Shown here: piece by piece, positions 57,435 to 64,000 of the stretch
How the letters are laid out: the number at the start of each line of letters is the position of its first letter
Position numbering within the stretch: the first letter of the stretch is position 1
NCBI GenBank assembly: GCA_004843345.1
Contig: CP039460.1
Coordinates: 1-64,000 of the forward strand
Reading direction: 5' to 3'
From: Acetobacteraceae bacterium
Lineage (GTDB): Bacteria > Pseudomonadota > Alphaproteobacteria > Acetobacterales > Acetobacteraceae
DNA: 64,000 nucleotides
Position numbers and translations under genes: made by a program
Notes under the pieces: model-generated
What the model was told of the DNA's origin: nothing
The model's input: the letters and a program-made list of their open reading frames with translations, nothing else
The model's database searches: none

Positions 57435-58338
57435 GGATTCTCCTAAAATAGCACAACGCTCTAAATCTCAAATAAATAGCACTGGAGGACTATATCTTGT
57501 CGCTACACCTATTGGAAATTTAGAAGATATTACTTTTAGAGCTCTCAATCAGCTCAAAAATTCCGATGCCATTTTATGCGAAGACACTCGTATTACAAAA
57601 CGACTTTTATCCAAGTATAATATTCATACGAACTTAGTTGCTTTTCATGACCATAATGAGCAACAGATCCTCCCTTCATTAATAGCCCAAATGAAAGAAG
57701 GAAAGATTTTTTCTCTTGTCTCTGATGCTGGGACACCTGTTTTTTCAGATCCTGGATATATCCTCATCCGTTCCGCACGAGAAGCTGAAATTCCTATTAC
57801 AGCGCTCCCTGGCTGCAATGCCGCTGTTACCGCTCTTGTTCTTTCAGGACTTCCGCCTGCTCCATTTACTTTTATGGGATTTCCTCCAAGAAAACAGGGA
57901 GAAAGATTACACTCATTTCAAATTATTTCTTCTGCTGAACAAAATGACTTCTCTTCCACCATCGCATGGTATGAATCTCCCAACAGAGTTTTATCTACAT
58001 TAGAAGATCTCATTCGTGTTTTTGGAGAAGACCGCCAAGCATCCGCAGCAAGAGAACTCACCAAATATTACGAAGATGTCCAAGTAGGAACATTATTAGA
58101 AATTAAAAACCATTTCGAGAACTCCTCCCCACGTGGTGAATTTGTTCTTCTCATTGGGCCTAATGATAAAAAGCTATCGACAGAAAATTTGGAGCAGATC
58201 ATCGAAGAAAATCTCAGAAACGCTCTTGAAAATCATTCTTTCAAAGATGCTGTTACGCTCGTTTCCGGTACACTAAATCTTCCAAAAAAACACATCTACA
58301 GCAAAGCTTTAGAAATGAAACATAAATCTTTTAAATGA
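57433..58338 (+). CDS. rsmI: 16S rRNA (cytidine1402-2'-O)-methyltransferase
   Basis: SAM-dependent methylation of C1402. The 301-residue protein has GLYLVATPIGNLEDIT, ILCEDTRITKRLL, SDAGTPVFSDPG and the GFPPRKQGER stretch, diagnostic for RsmI. ATG 57433 overlaps, on the opposite strand, the ATG of the LpoA-like gene (CATG 57432-57435). An AAAGG at 57415-57419 is 13 bases away. A longer frame open to 57301 has no family similarity. Confidence 0.95.
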   Translation: MDSPKIAQRSKSQINSTGGLYLVATPIGNLEDITFRALNQLKNSDAILCEDTRITKRLLSKYNIHTNLVAFHDHNEQQILPSLIAQMKEGKIFSLVSDAGTPVFSDPGYILIRSAREAEIPITALPGCNAAVTALVLSGLPPAPFTFMGFPPRKQGERLHSFQIISSAEQNDFSSTIAWYESPNRVLSTLEDLIRVFGEDRQASAARELTKYYEDVQVGTLLEIKNHFENSSPRGEFVLLIGPNDKKLSTENLEQIIEENLRNALENHSFKDAVTLVSGTLNLPKKHIYSKALEMKHKSFK

Positions 58339-58341
58339 TAT

Positions 58342-58974
58342 TTACTCTGTAGGGAGCTGAAAATAATTTTTAGAAAAATGCTTCATAGCCTTAATTTTTT
58401 CCAACGAAATTTCTGTGATTCCCCCCTGCATATCCTCTACTCTCCATCCTAAAAGTTGAAATGGATCCTTTGAAAATTTTAAAGTAATATTCCCTTGGGA
58501 AGGGTTATTGGCCTGAGCAAGCGTTGCTTCTGCTAAATTGTTGGCTTCGGTGAACTTCTGAAGGCAAATACCAGACCAGCCATACGTTTTTCCAAACAAA
58601 AGTCCTAAAGGCGTCTTATCCATTGGAATAAAAGTGACCTGCCCAACAGAAGGATCTGTATAGGCAAGTTTTCCCTCATTCCCAATGATATGAATGCCTG
58701 TCTTGCCATCATAGTCAAAACGCATCTTATCTGGACGCTGAAGTGCAAAACTTCCAGTTGTATTCTTTCCATTCTGATCTATCTGAGAAAAACTCCCTTT
58801 TTCAGCTTCCAAATGATCAAGCCAAAACTGCATTTTAGAAAATTCGTCTTTCTGAGCTTGCTCTAAAGCAATATTTTTGCAAACTTCTTCAGCCATCAGA
58901 GCACTGGGTTCCGAGAATAAAAATGGAACAGAAAGTAAAAAGGAAAGTCTAAAGATTTTTTGTTTTACGAACAT
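58342..58974 (-). CDS. lolA: Outer-membrane lipoprotein carrier LolA
   Basis: Periplasmic chaperone carrying lipoproteins to the outer membrane. The 210-residue protein has a signal peptide (cleavage near LMA-EE, about 28), the GSFSQID and GSFALQRPDKMRFDYDG segments and LLGWRVEDMQG, all LolA-like. It ends 3 bases from the convergent rsmI stop. Confidence 0.9.
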   Translation of the reverse strand: MFVKQKIFRLSFLLSVPFLFSEPSALMAEEVCKNIALEQAQKDEFSKMQFWLDHLEAEKGSFSQIDQNGKNTTGSFALQRPDKMRFDYDGKTGIHIIGNEGKLAYTDPSVGQVTFIPMDKTPLGLLFGKTYGWSGICLQKFTEANNLAEATLAQANNPSQGNITLKFSKDPFQLLGWRVEDMQGGITEISLEKIKAMKHFSKNYFQLPTE

Positions 58975-58998
58975 GAAATGTCTTTATTTACAGGGAAA

Positions 58999-60378
58999 TT
59001 AAATGCTAGATTCGAGAAAAACGTTTCGAACATCCCCATTCCAAACTTTTTTATATCTCTCAATCCAAAAATCAGACTGTGAAATACCTTTGTCTAGAAT
59101 GTCTTGAACTGGATTCAGAAGAGCCTCTTCTCCTAAAGAACGTTTTTTTAAACCTTTTTCTGAAAATTCACATATCTTTTTTAGGAAAGATTTAAACCCT
59201 CCATCAAATTGAGAATGAATGCCATGTTTTGGAACAATTTGACGAAGTCTTTGAAAACTTTCCTTAGGGTAACGCTTTAAAAATTCATCAACTTCATTAA
59301 GAACATCATCATCATAAAGTAGTCCCACCCAAAAAGTTGAAAGTGCAATTGTCATTTCTAACGAACTAGCGTCTGCTCCACGCATTTCTAAAAAAGTTTT
59401 AAGGCGAACATCTGGGAATAATGTTGTTAAATGATCTTCAAAATCACCTATTGTCGGACGATACTCATCTAAAATACCTTGTCCTTTTCCATTCATCCAA
59501 TCCAAGAAAGACGCACCAGCGACATCTAAATATGTGCCATTTCGTCTAATGAAATACATTGGAACTTGAAGAGCCCAGTCAATATATTTTTCAAATGAAA
59601 AATCTTTATCAAAAAATTTCTCTGGCTGACCTGCCCGATCGTTATCCGTATCAAGCCATATCCTGCCACGTAAAGTCTGATACTCAGTCAATTGACCTTC
59701 TTTAAACGGAGAATTTGCAAAAATGGCTGTCGCTACAGGCTGCAAAGCTAACGCAACACGCATTTTTTTACACATATCCTGCTCTGAAGAAAAATCTAAA
59801 TTAACCTGAACAGTACATGTCCGCGTCATCATATCAAGACCTAAGTCGCCAACTTTTGGCATATATTGACGCATAATTTTATAGCGCTCTTTAGGCATCC
59901 ATGGCATTTCATTCCTCTTCCACAAAGGTTGAAATCCTAAAGGTGAAAAACCGTACCCAATTTCTTTCCCTAATGTATGAAGCCTCTGAAAATGGTCTGT
60001 CATCTCCTTTTTGGTATCGAAAAGTGTTTTAAGAGGCCCCCCAGATAGCTCAAATTGTCCTGCAGGTTCTAAAGAAATAGCCTTTCCTTTTTCCGTTCCT
60101 ATACCAGATAAGCCGATAACTGCAGGTTTCTCTCCCGCATCGTAAATTGGCGCCCCCCACCCAGCTTCTTCAAATTTTTTCAATAAAACTTCAATTCCCC
60201 CCTTATAAGCAGGAGTCAGAAAAGGCTTATGTTCACTATCTGGCAGTGCAAAACCGAACATCTCCAACTCAGTGCCAATACGCCATTCAGAAGAAGGTTT
60301 TGAACCTTTTTCTAAAACGTCTACTAATTGATTTCTATTCTTCAAAAGAGCAGAACTAAGAAAAGATGAATTGGACAT
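58999..60378 (-). CDS. gshA: Glutamate-cysteine ligase (plant/alphaproteobacterial type)
   Basis: First step of glutathione synthesis. The 459-residue protein has IGTELEMFGF near residue 37, EPAGQFELSGGP and TCTVQVNLDFSSE, which mark the plant-like class of GCL rather than the E. coli class. The lolA gene follows after 24 bases. The 141-base gap to rsmE holds only a small AGGAATT/AATTCCT hairpin at 60460-60476. Confidence 0.95.
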   Translation of the reverse strand: MSNSSFLSSALLKNRNQLVDVLEKGSKPSSEWRIGTELEMFGFALPDSEHKPFLTPAYKGGIEVLLKKFEEAGWGAPIYDAGEKPAVIGLSGIGTEKGKAISLEPAGQFELSGGPLKTLFDTKKEMTDHFQRLHTLGKEIGYGFSPLGFQPLWKRNEMPWMPKERYKIMRQYMPKVGDLGLDMMTRTCTVQVNLDFSSEQDMCKKMRVALALQPVATAIFANSPFKEGQLTEYQTLRGRIWLDTDNDRAGQPEKFFDKDFSFEKYIDWALQVPMYFIRRNGTYLDVAGASFLDWMNGKGQGILDEYRPTIGDFEDHLTTLFPDVRLKTFLEMRGADASSLEMTIALSTFWVGLLYDDDVLNEVDEFLKRYPKESFQRLRQIVPKHGIHSQFDGGFKSFLKKICEFSEKGLKKRSLGEEALLNPVQDILDKGISQSDFWIERYKKVWNGDVRNVFLESSI

Positions 60379-60519
60379 ATAAATATTTTCAAAAATAAAA
60401 AATGAGAAAACTCAAAGAAATATCTTTAATAAAAAAGACGCTTCCTTCATGTATAGCGCAGGAATTAAAAATTCCTTTCCATGGATACAGATATAGTTAT
60501 CTAGGCACAATTTTAAAGG

Positions 60520-61260
60520 TTAATCTTCTCTATTCAAATAACTTAACGTTGCAATAATTGCTGTATCCGCTCTAAGGACTTGCTCTCCTAAAGAAATAGG
60601 ATAACAAAAAGAATTTTTTAAAATTTGTTCTTTTTCTTCTTTCGAAAAGCCTCCTTCTGGACCTATTAAAACACTTGATAAACCTTTTTGAACATTAGAG
60701 GACAATCCACTTTCTCGCTCTAATGCGACAAGAATGGGAGTATTTTGAGACCATTGAGCTAAAGTAACGCACATAGGAGAAAGAGGGAGAATTTCTGGAA
60801 CATCAAGCCTTTCTGACTGTTCTGATGCTTCAACAGCAATAGCGTGAAGACGTTCATAATTTAACTTATGAACATTTGTCCTTGCCATAACTAAGGGACG
60901 AAAACGCTCAACGCCTAATTCCGTTCCCATCCTAATCACTAATTCTGTCGCATCTCTTTTTAAAGGCGAAAACAAAAGTTGCTTTGGACGCTTTAAATAT
61001 TCTTGCTTTCTTAACTGGCTTTGAATTTCTATATGAATTTCATACCGTTTTAAAAACGTAATCTTTCCCAACCACTCTCCGTTTTTTCCGTCAAAAAAAC
61101 GACAGTAATCCCCCACTTTTCGCCTTAAAACATTAGATAGGTAATGAGCTTGATCTTTTTGCAAACAAATATCTTTCCCTTGTTCTAGGCAAATATCCAT
61201 TTGTCCTTGGGAAGCTAAAAATAAGCGCGGTAAAAGGTGTGGCTTAAGAATTTTTTTCAA
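60520..61260 (-). CDS. rsmE: 16S rRNA (uracil1498-N3)-methyltransferase
   Basis: SPOUT-class methyltransferase modifying U1498. The 246-residue protein has an N-terminal PUA-like part (PRLFLAS, HYLSNVLRRKVGD) and a C-terminal knot with VLIGPEGGFSKEE and SLGEQVLRADTAIIATL, the RsmE signatures. Divergent from ubiA. Confidence 0.95.
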   Translation of the reverse strand: MKKILKPHLLPRLFLASQGQMDICLEQGKDICLQKDQAHYLSNVLRRKVGDYCRFFDGKNGEWLGKITFLKRYEIHIEIQSQLRKQEYLKRPKQLLFSPLKRDATELVIRMGTELGVERFRPLVMARTNVHKLNYERLHAIAVEASEQSERLDVPEILPLSPMCVTLAQWSQNTPILVALERESGLSSNVQKGLSSVLIGPEGGFSKEEKEQILKNSFCYPISLGEQVLRADTAIIATLSYLNRED

Positions 61261-61341
61261 GTTTATTTCCTCAATTAAAAGTTTTTAAGCTATGAACATA
61301 GCAATGACCATTACCATACAGAAAATTTGAAGTTTTATTTT

Positions 61342-62265
61342 ATGCCTGACTTGCCTGAACATTCTGACATTTCTCTCCATGGCTGGATAGGATCTCTTTC
61401 TGAACCGTGGCGTTCTTACGCTTTACTCATGCGTCTTGACAGACCTGCCGGCACTTGGCTTCTGTTTCAACCTTGTGCTTTTGGTGTGTTTTTAGCACCT
61501 TTATCCATTTCATTTTTGCAAAGAATAATGTGGCTTTTTATTTTTTTTGCAGGGTCTTGGACTATGAGAAGCTCTGGTTGCATCATCAATGATCTTTGGG
61601 ATCGAAATTTTGACGCTTTGGTTGAACGTACGAAAATGCGGCCTCTCGCCTCCGGAGCCATCACGCCAGCGCAAGCAATAAAACTATTAGCCTTACTACT
61701 TTTTATTTCTTTAATTCTCTTATTACTTCTTCCTCCTTTTTGTTGGGGGCTTGGGATTATTGGCCTCCTGTTAACAGGGCTTTATCCAACAGCTAAGAGA
61801 TTCATTGATTGCCCTCAGCTAGTATTAGGCATTACTTTTGGATTTGGTGCACTCATTTCATATGCCAGCATTATGAATGCTATCTCCATACCAGCTGTTT
61901 GCCTCTATGTAGGTGTGATTTTTTGGCAAATTGGATATGACACCATTTACGGCTTTCAAGACATAAAAGATGACCAGAAAATAGGTGTAAAATCAGCATC
62001 CTTACTCATGCAAAATCACGCTAAGCTCTTTATCAGTAGCTGTTATCTTTTAACCAGTTCATTTTTTCTAATTGCTGCTTTTTTAGAAAAATCCTCCGTT
62101 TATAGCTTATTAGGCTTGTTTCCAGGCATCTTCTGGCTCTTCTTTCAGGTAATACGTCTAAATCCAAAATCCCCAGCCCTTTGCCTCTATCAATTCAACG
62201 AAAATGTCAGCATTGGCTGGGTTTTTAGCTTAGGTTGGATTTTTGTGTGTTTCTATCATCCCTAA
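61342..62265 (+). CDS. ubiA: 4-hydroxybenzoate polyprenyltransferase
   Basis: Attaches the polyprenyl tail to 4-hydroxybenzoate in ubiquinone synthesis. It is an integral membrane protein of about 9 helices with the two Asp-rich motifs NDLWDRNFD (Asn83 to Asp91) and YGFQDIKDD. ATG 61342 gives 307 residues; TTG 61327 would add five. It uses the product of the polyprenyl diphosphate synthase at 47192-48235. Confidence 0.95.
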   Translation: MPDLPEHSDISLHGWIGSLSEPWRSYALLMRLDRPAGTWLLFQPCAFGVFLAPLSISFLQRIMWLFIFFAGSWTMRSSGCIINDLWDRNFDALVERTKMRPLASGAITPAQAIKLLALLLFISLILLLLLPPFCWGLGIIGLLLTGLYPTAKRFIDCPQLVLGITFGFGALISYASIMNAISIPAVCLYVGVIFWQIGYDTIYGFQDIKDDQKIGVKSASLLMQNHAKLFISSCYLLTSSFFLIAAFLEKSSVYSLLGLFPGIFWLFFQVIRLNPKSPALCLYQFNENVSIGWVFSLGWIFVCFYHP

Positions 62266-62271
62266 AGTATT

Positions 62272-63675
62272 TTAGCTGGTGGTTTCATATGGATTTTTTG
62301 ATGATCTGAGTTGCAACCGAATTGGAACCCCCGAAAGTGCAAATGTATCTCGTAAACCGTTAACCAGATAGCGCTTATAACTCTCAGGAATACCTTCAAC
62401 TCGCGTTCCGAAAATAACAAAGGTAGGAGGCGCAATTCTAGCCTGAGTAATATAACGAAGCTTTAAGCGACGGCCATTGACCATTGGAGGTGGATGCTTT
62501 TCGATCATTTCAGAAAACCAACGATTGAGCGCTCCCGTACCTATTCTCTTCCGCCAAACCTGAACGTTTTTAACCACAGCCTCTAAAAGTTGTGTTAACC
62601 CACGCCCTTTGAGAGCAGAAGATGTCAAAACAGGAATACCTTTAAGCTGTGCTAATGAAATATCTAGTCGGTCAAGTATCTTTTGCCGTGTTTCTTTGTG
62701 GTCTGTAACCAAATCCCATTTATTCATAACAAGAATACATGCACGCCCTTCATCCTCAATAAGGCGTGCTAATTGTAAGTCCTGTTCATCTAACCCTCTT
62801 TGTGCATCAATAACGAGCATAACGGCATCAGAAGCTCTAATAGCCTCAATAGAAGCTTGAACAGAACTTTTTTCTAAAGATGCCTTCTGAATACGCGCAC
62901 GTTTACGCACACCAGCAGTATCTGTAATTTCAATTAAACGCCCCTCATACTCAAAAGCACATAAAACAGAATCACGCGTCAAACCTGCTTCTGGCCCAGT
63001 AATCATTCTTTCTTCACCAAGAAAAGCATTAATCAAAGTAGATTTACCAGCATTAGGACGGCCAACAATCGCAACTTTTAAGGGAGAGTTATCCTCTTCC
63101 TCACCCTCTAAAACATCGTCCTCTTCTGCTTTATTGGATTCTGCTTCAGAAAATTCTTCTTCTGGAGGTAAATTTTCAGCTACTTCCCCAATTAAATAAC
63201 TAATTCCCTCAGCGTGCTCTGCAGAAACGGCAATGCACTCTCCAAATCCCAGTTCATAAGCATCTAAAATACCAGCATCCCCCGCATGCCCCTCTGCTTT
63301 ATTCGCAATTAACATGACAGGACGTCCTTGCTGTCGCAACCAACGGGAAAAAAACAAATCGGCAGCTGTTACACCAGCACGAGCATCGATACAAAAGAGA
63401 ACAAGGGCAGCTTGCTCGACTGCTCTCTTCGTAGAATCTGTCATTCGGGCTCCTAAAGTGCATGTTTCACTTTCTTCCAATCCAGCTGTATCCATCAACA
63501 AAATATCTCGACCGCGGAATTTTGTTTCAACAGATTGACGATCTCTTGTTACTCCTGGCTGATCAGAAACAATTGCCACCCTTTTCCCTGTTAAACGGTT
63601 AAATAGAGTAGATTTTCCAACATTAGGACGACCAGCGATAACGACTAGAGGCAGTTGTTTTTTTAATAAAGACAC
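62272..63675 (-). CDS. der: Ribosome-assembly GTPase Der (EngA)
   Basis: Essential tandem GTPase for 50S maturation. The 467-residue protein has two G domains, each with a P-loop (GRPNVGKSTLFNRL with Lys21; GRPNAGKSTLINAF at about 206-219), DTAG and NKxD motifs (NKAE, NKWD), then a KH-like C-terminal domain. An acidic insert of about 20 residues (EEEFSEAESNKAEEDDVLEG) separates the G domains. bamB lies directly upstream, a common pairing. Confidence 0.97.
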   Translation of the reverse strand: MSLLKKQLPLVVIAGRPNVGKSTLFNRLTGKRVAIVSDQPGVTRDRQSVETKFRGRDILLMDTAGLEESETCTLGARMTDSTKRAVEQAALVLFCIDARAGVTAADLFFSRWLRQQGRPVMLIANKAEGHAGDAGILDAYELGFGECIAVSAEHAEGISYLIGEVAENLPPEEEFSEAESNKAEEDDVLEGEEEDNSPLKVAIVGRPNAGKSTLINAFLGEERMITGPEAGLTRDSVLCAFEYEGRLIEITDTAGVRKRARIQKASLEKSSVQASIEAIRASDAVMLVIDAQRGLDEQDLQLARLIEDEGRACILVMNKWDLVTDHKETRQKILDRLDISLAQLKGIPVLTSSALKGRGLTQLLEAVVKNVQVWRKRIGTGALNRWFSEMIEKHPPPMVNGRRLKLRYITQARIAPPTFVIFGTRVEGIPESYKRYLVNGLRDTFALSGVPIRLQLRSSKNPYETTS

Positions 63676-63728
63676 AAATTGACTTTCATAAGTACAGTAA
63701 AGAATTTTTCAGAGCTCTTTAATTTGCT

Positions 63729-64000
63729 CTATCCGTAAGCTCGCAGATCCCCATTATGCGTTATAACCAGAATTTTTCCATTACACACAATTGGCTGAAC
63801 AGAAGAACCGTTAGGCATACGCCGTTTTTTTTCAATTCGTCCTGTGTCCGCATGCACAACAATCATTCCGGCACGGGCGTATGTTGAAAAACAAATCAAT
63901 CTTCCATCTACCATAATAGGTCCCACCCATTCGATGGCACCCTTTTGATGCTTTTCATTTGAGAAGCGCTGTAATTGTGTTACCCACTGAACTTTCCCGT
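63729..64000 (-). CDS. bamB: Outer-membrane assembly lipoprotein BamB, C-terminal part (runs off the window)
   Basis: The minus-strand frame is open from the window edge to a stop at 63729-63731, encoding about 90 residues with PQQ-like beta-propeller repeats: KVQWVTQL, IEWVGPIMVDGRLI, TGRIEKKRRMPNG, then NGKILVITHNGDLRAYG. The GP-(I/V)-x-(V/A)-DGRL pattern and its position beside der match BamB, part of the beta-barrel assembly machine. The start lies beyond 64000. Confidence 0.85.
   Translation of the reverse strand, partial: GKVQWVTQLQRFSNEKHQKGAIEWVGPIMVDGRLICFSTYARAGMIVVHADTGRIEKKRRMPNGSSVQPIVCNGKILVITHNGDLRAYG

Noticed and set aside
60460-60476. AGGAATT/AATTCCT hairpin between rsmE and gshA
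   Set aside because: Short AT-rich stem with a 3-base loop; no T-tract in the rsmE direction, so not called as a terminator.

Overview
The window is an AT-rich bacterial chromosome segment (upper 30s % GC, judged by eye) that begins just upstream of dnaA. Gene order (dnaA-dnaN-recF-gyrB), a sphingolipid cluster with serine palmitoyltransferase, a plant-type glutamate-cysteine ligase, CarD, FabI and YgfZ, and the LPS genes waaA/lpxK point to a Gram-negative alphaproteobacterium. A low-GC, probably host-associated acetic acid bacterium (Acetobacteraceae, Commensalibacter-like) is the best guess, inferred from gene content only. I saw no tRNA, rRNA, insertion sequence, prophage, CRISPR array or clear DnaA-box cluster. 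Coding density is very high. No gene-free stretch exceeds 300 bases; the longest, 14715-14997, looks like a structured leader.

Layout. 1-12.1 kb: replication genes dnaA, dnaN, recF, gyrB; amino-sugar genes glmU and glmS; a CPA1 Na+/H+ antiporter with a cyclic-nucleotide-binding-like tail, closed by a textbook terminator. 12.1-14.7 kb (minus): a peptide-transporter-family protein lacking the usual proton-coupling motif, and alanine racemase. 15.0-22.7 kb: a sphingolipid locus made of fatty-acyl-AMP ligase, dedicated ACP and serine palmitoyltransferase (+); a TAM41-like cytidylyltransferase translationally coupled to a lipid kinase (-); then a fatty-acid-hydroxylase-superfamily enzyme, an NTP-transferase and a secreted SYLF-domain protein (+). 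22.7-27.4 kb (minus): fatty-acid operon fabD-fabG-acpP-fabF-mltG. 27.6-30.8 kb: M13 peptidase and bioB. 30.9-36.5 kb (minus): five overlapping genes forming an Mla-like lipid-transport operon headed by a membrane sensor with a degenerate cyclase domain. Its MlaF-like ATPase has lost nearly all catalytic motifs.

36.6-47.2 kb (+): ygfZ, bestrophin, carD, an SDR, a PlsC-like acyltransferase, then miaB-phoH-ybeY-corC-dsbA-like-pyrE-murI. 47.2-52.2 kb (minus): polyprenyl diphosphate synthase, class Ia ribonucleotide reductase (nrdA without an ATP-cone, nrdB) and fabI. 52.4-56.2 kb (+): pdxH-waaA-lpxK-lpxL/htrB-like. 56.2-64 kb: LpoA-like lipoprotein diverging from rsmI, then lolA, gshA, rsmE, ubiA, der and the 3' end of bamB, which runs off the window.

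Most of the window is envelope and lipid biology. The two parts I find most unusual are the TAM41-like/kinase pair inside the sphingolipid locus, which suggests activation of ceramide phosphate through a CDP intermediate, and the Mla-like operon that combines a pseudo-ATPase with a pseudo-cyclase sensor.
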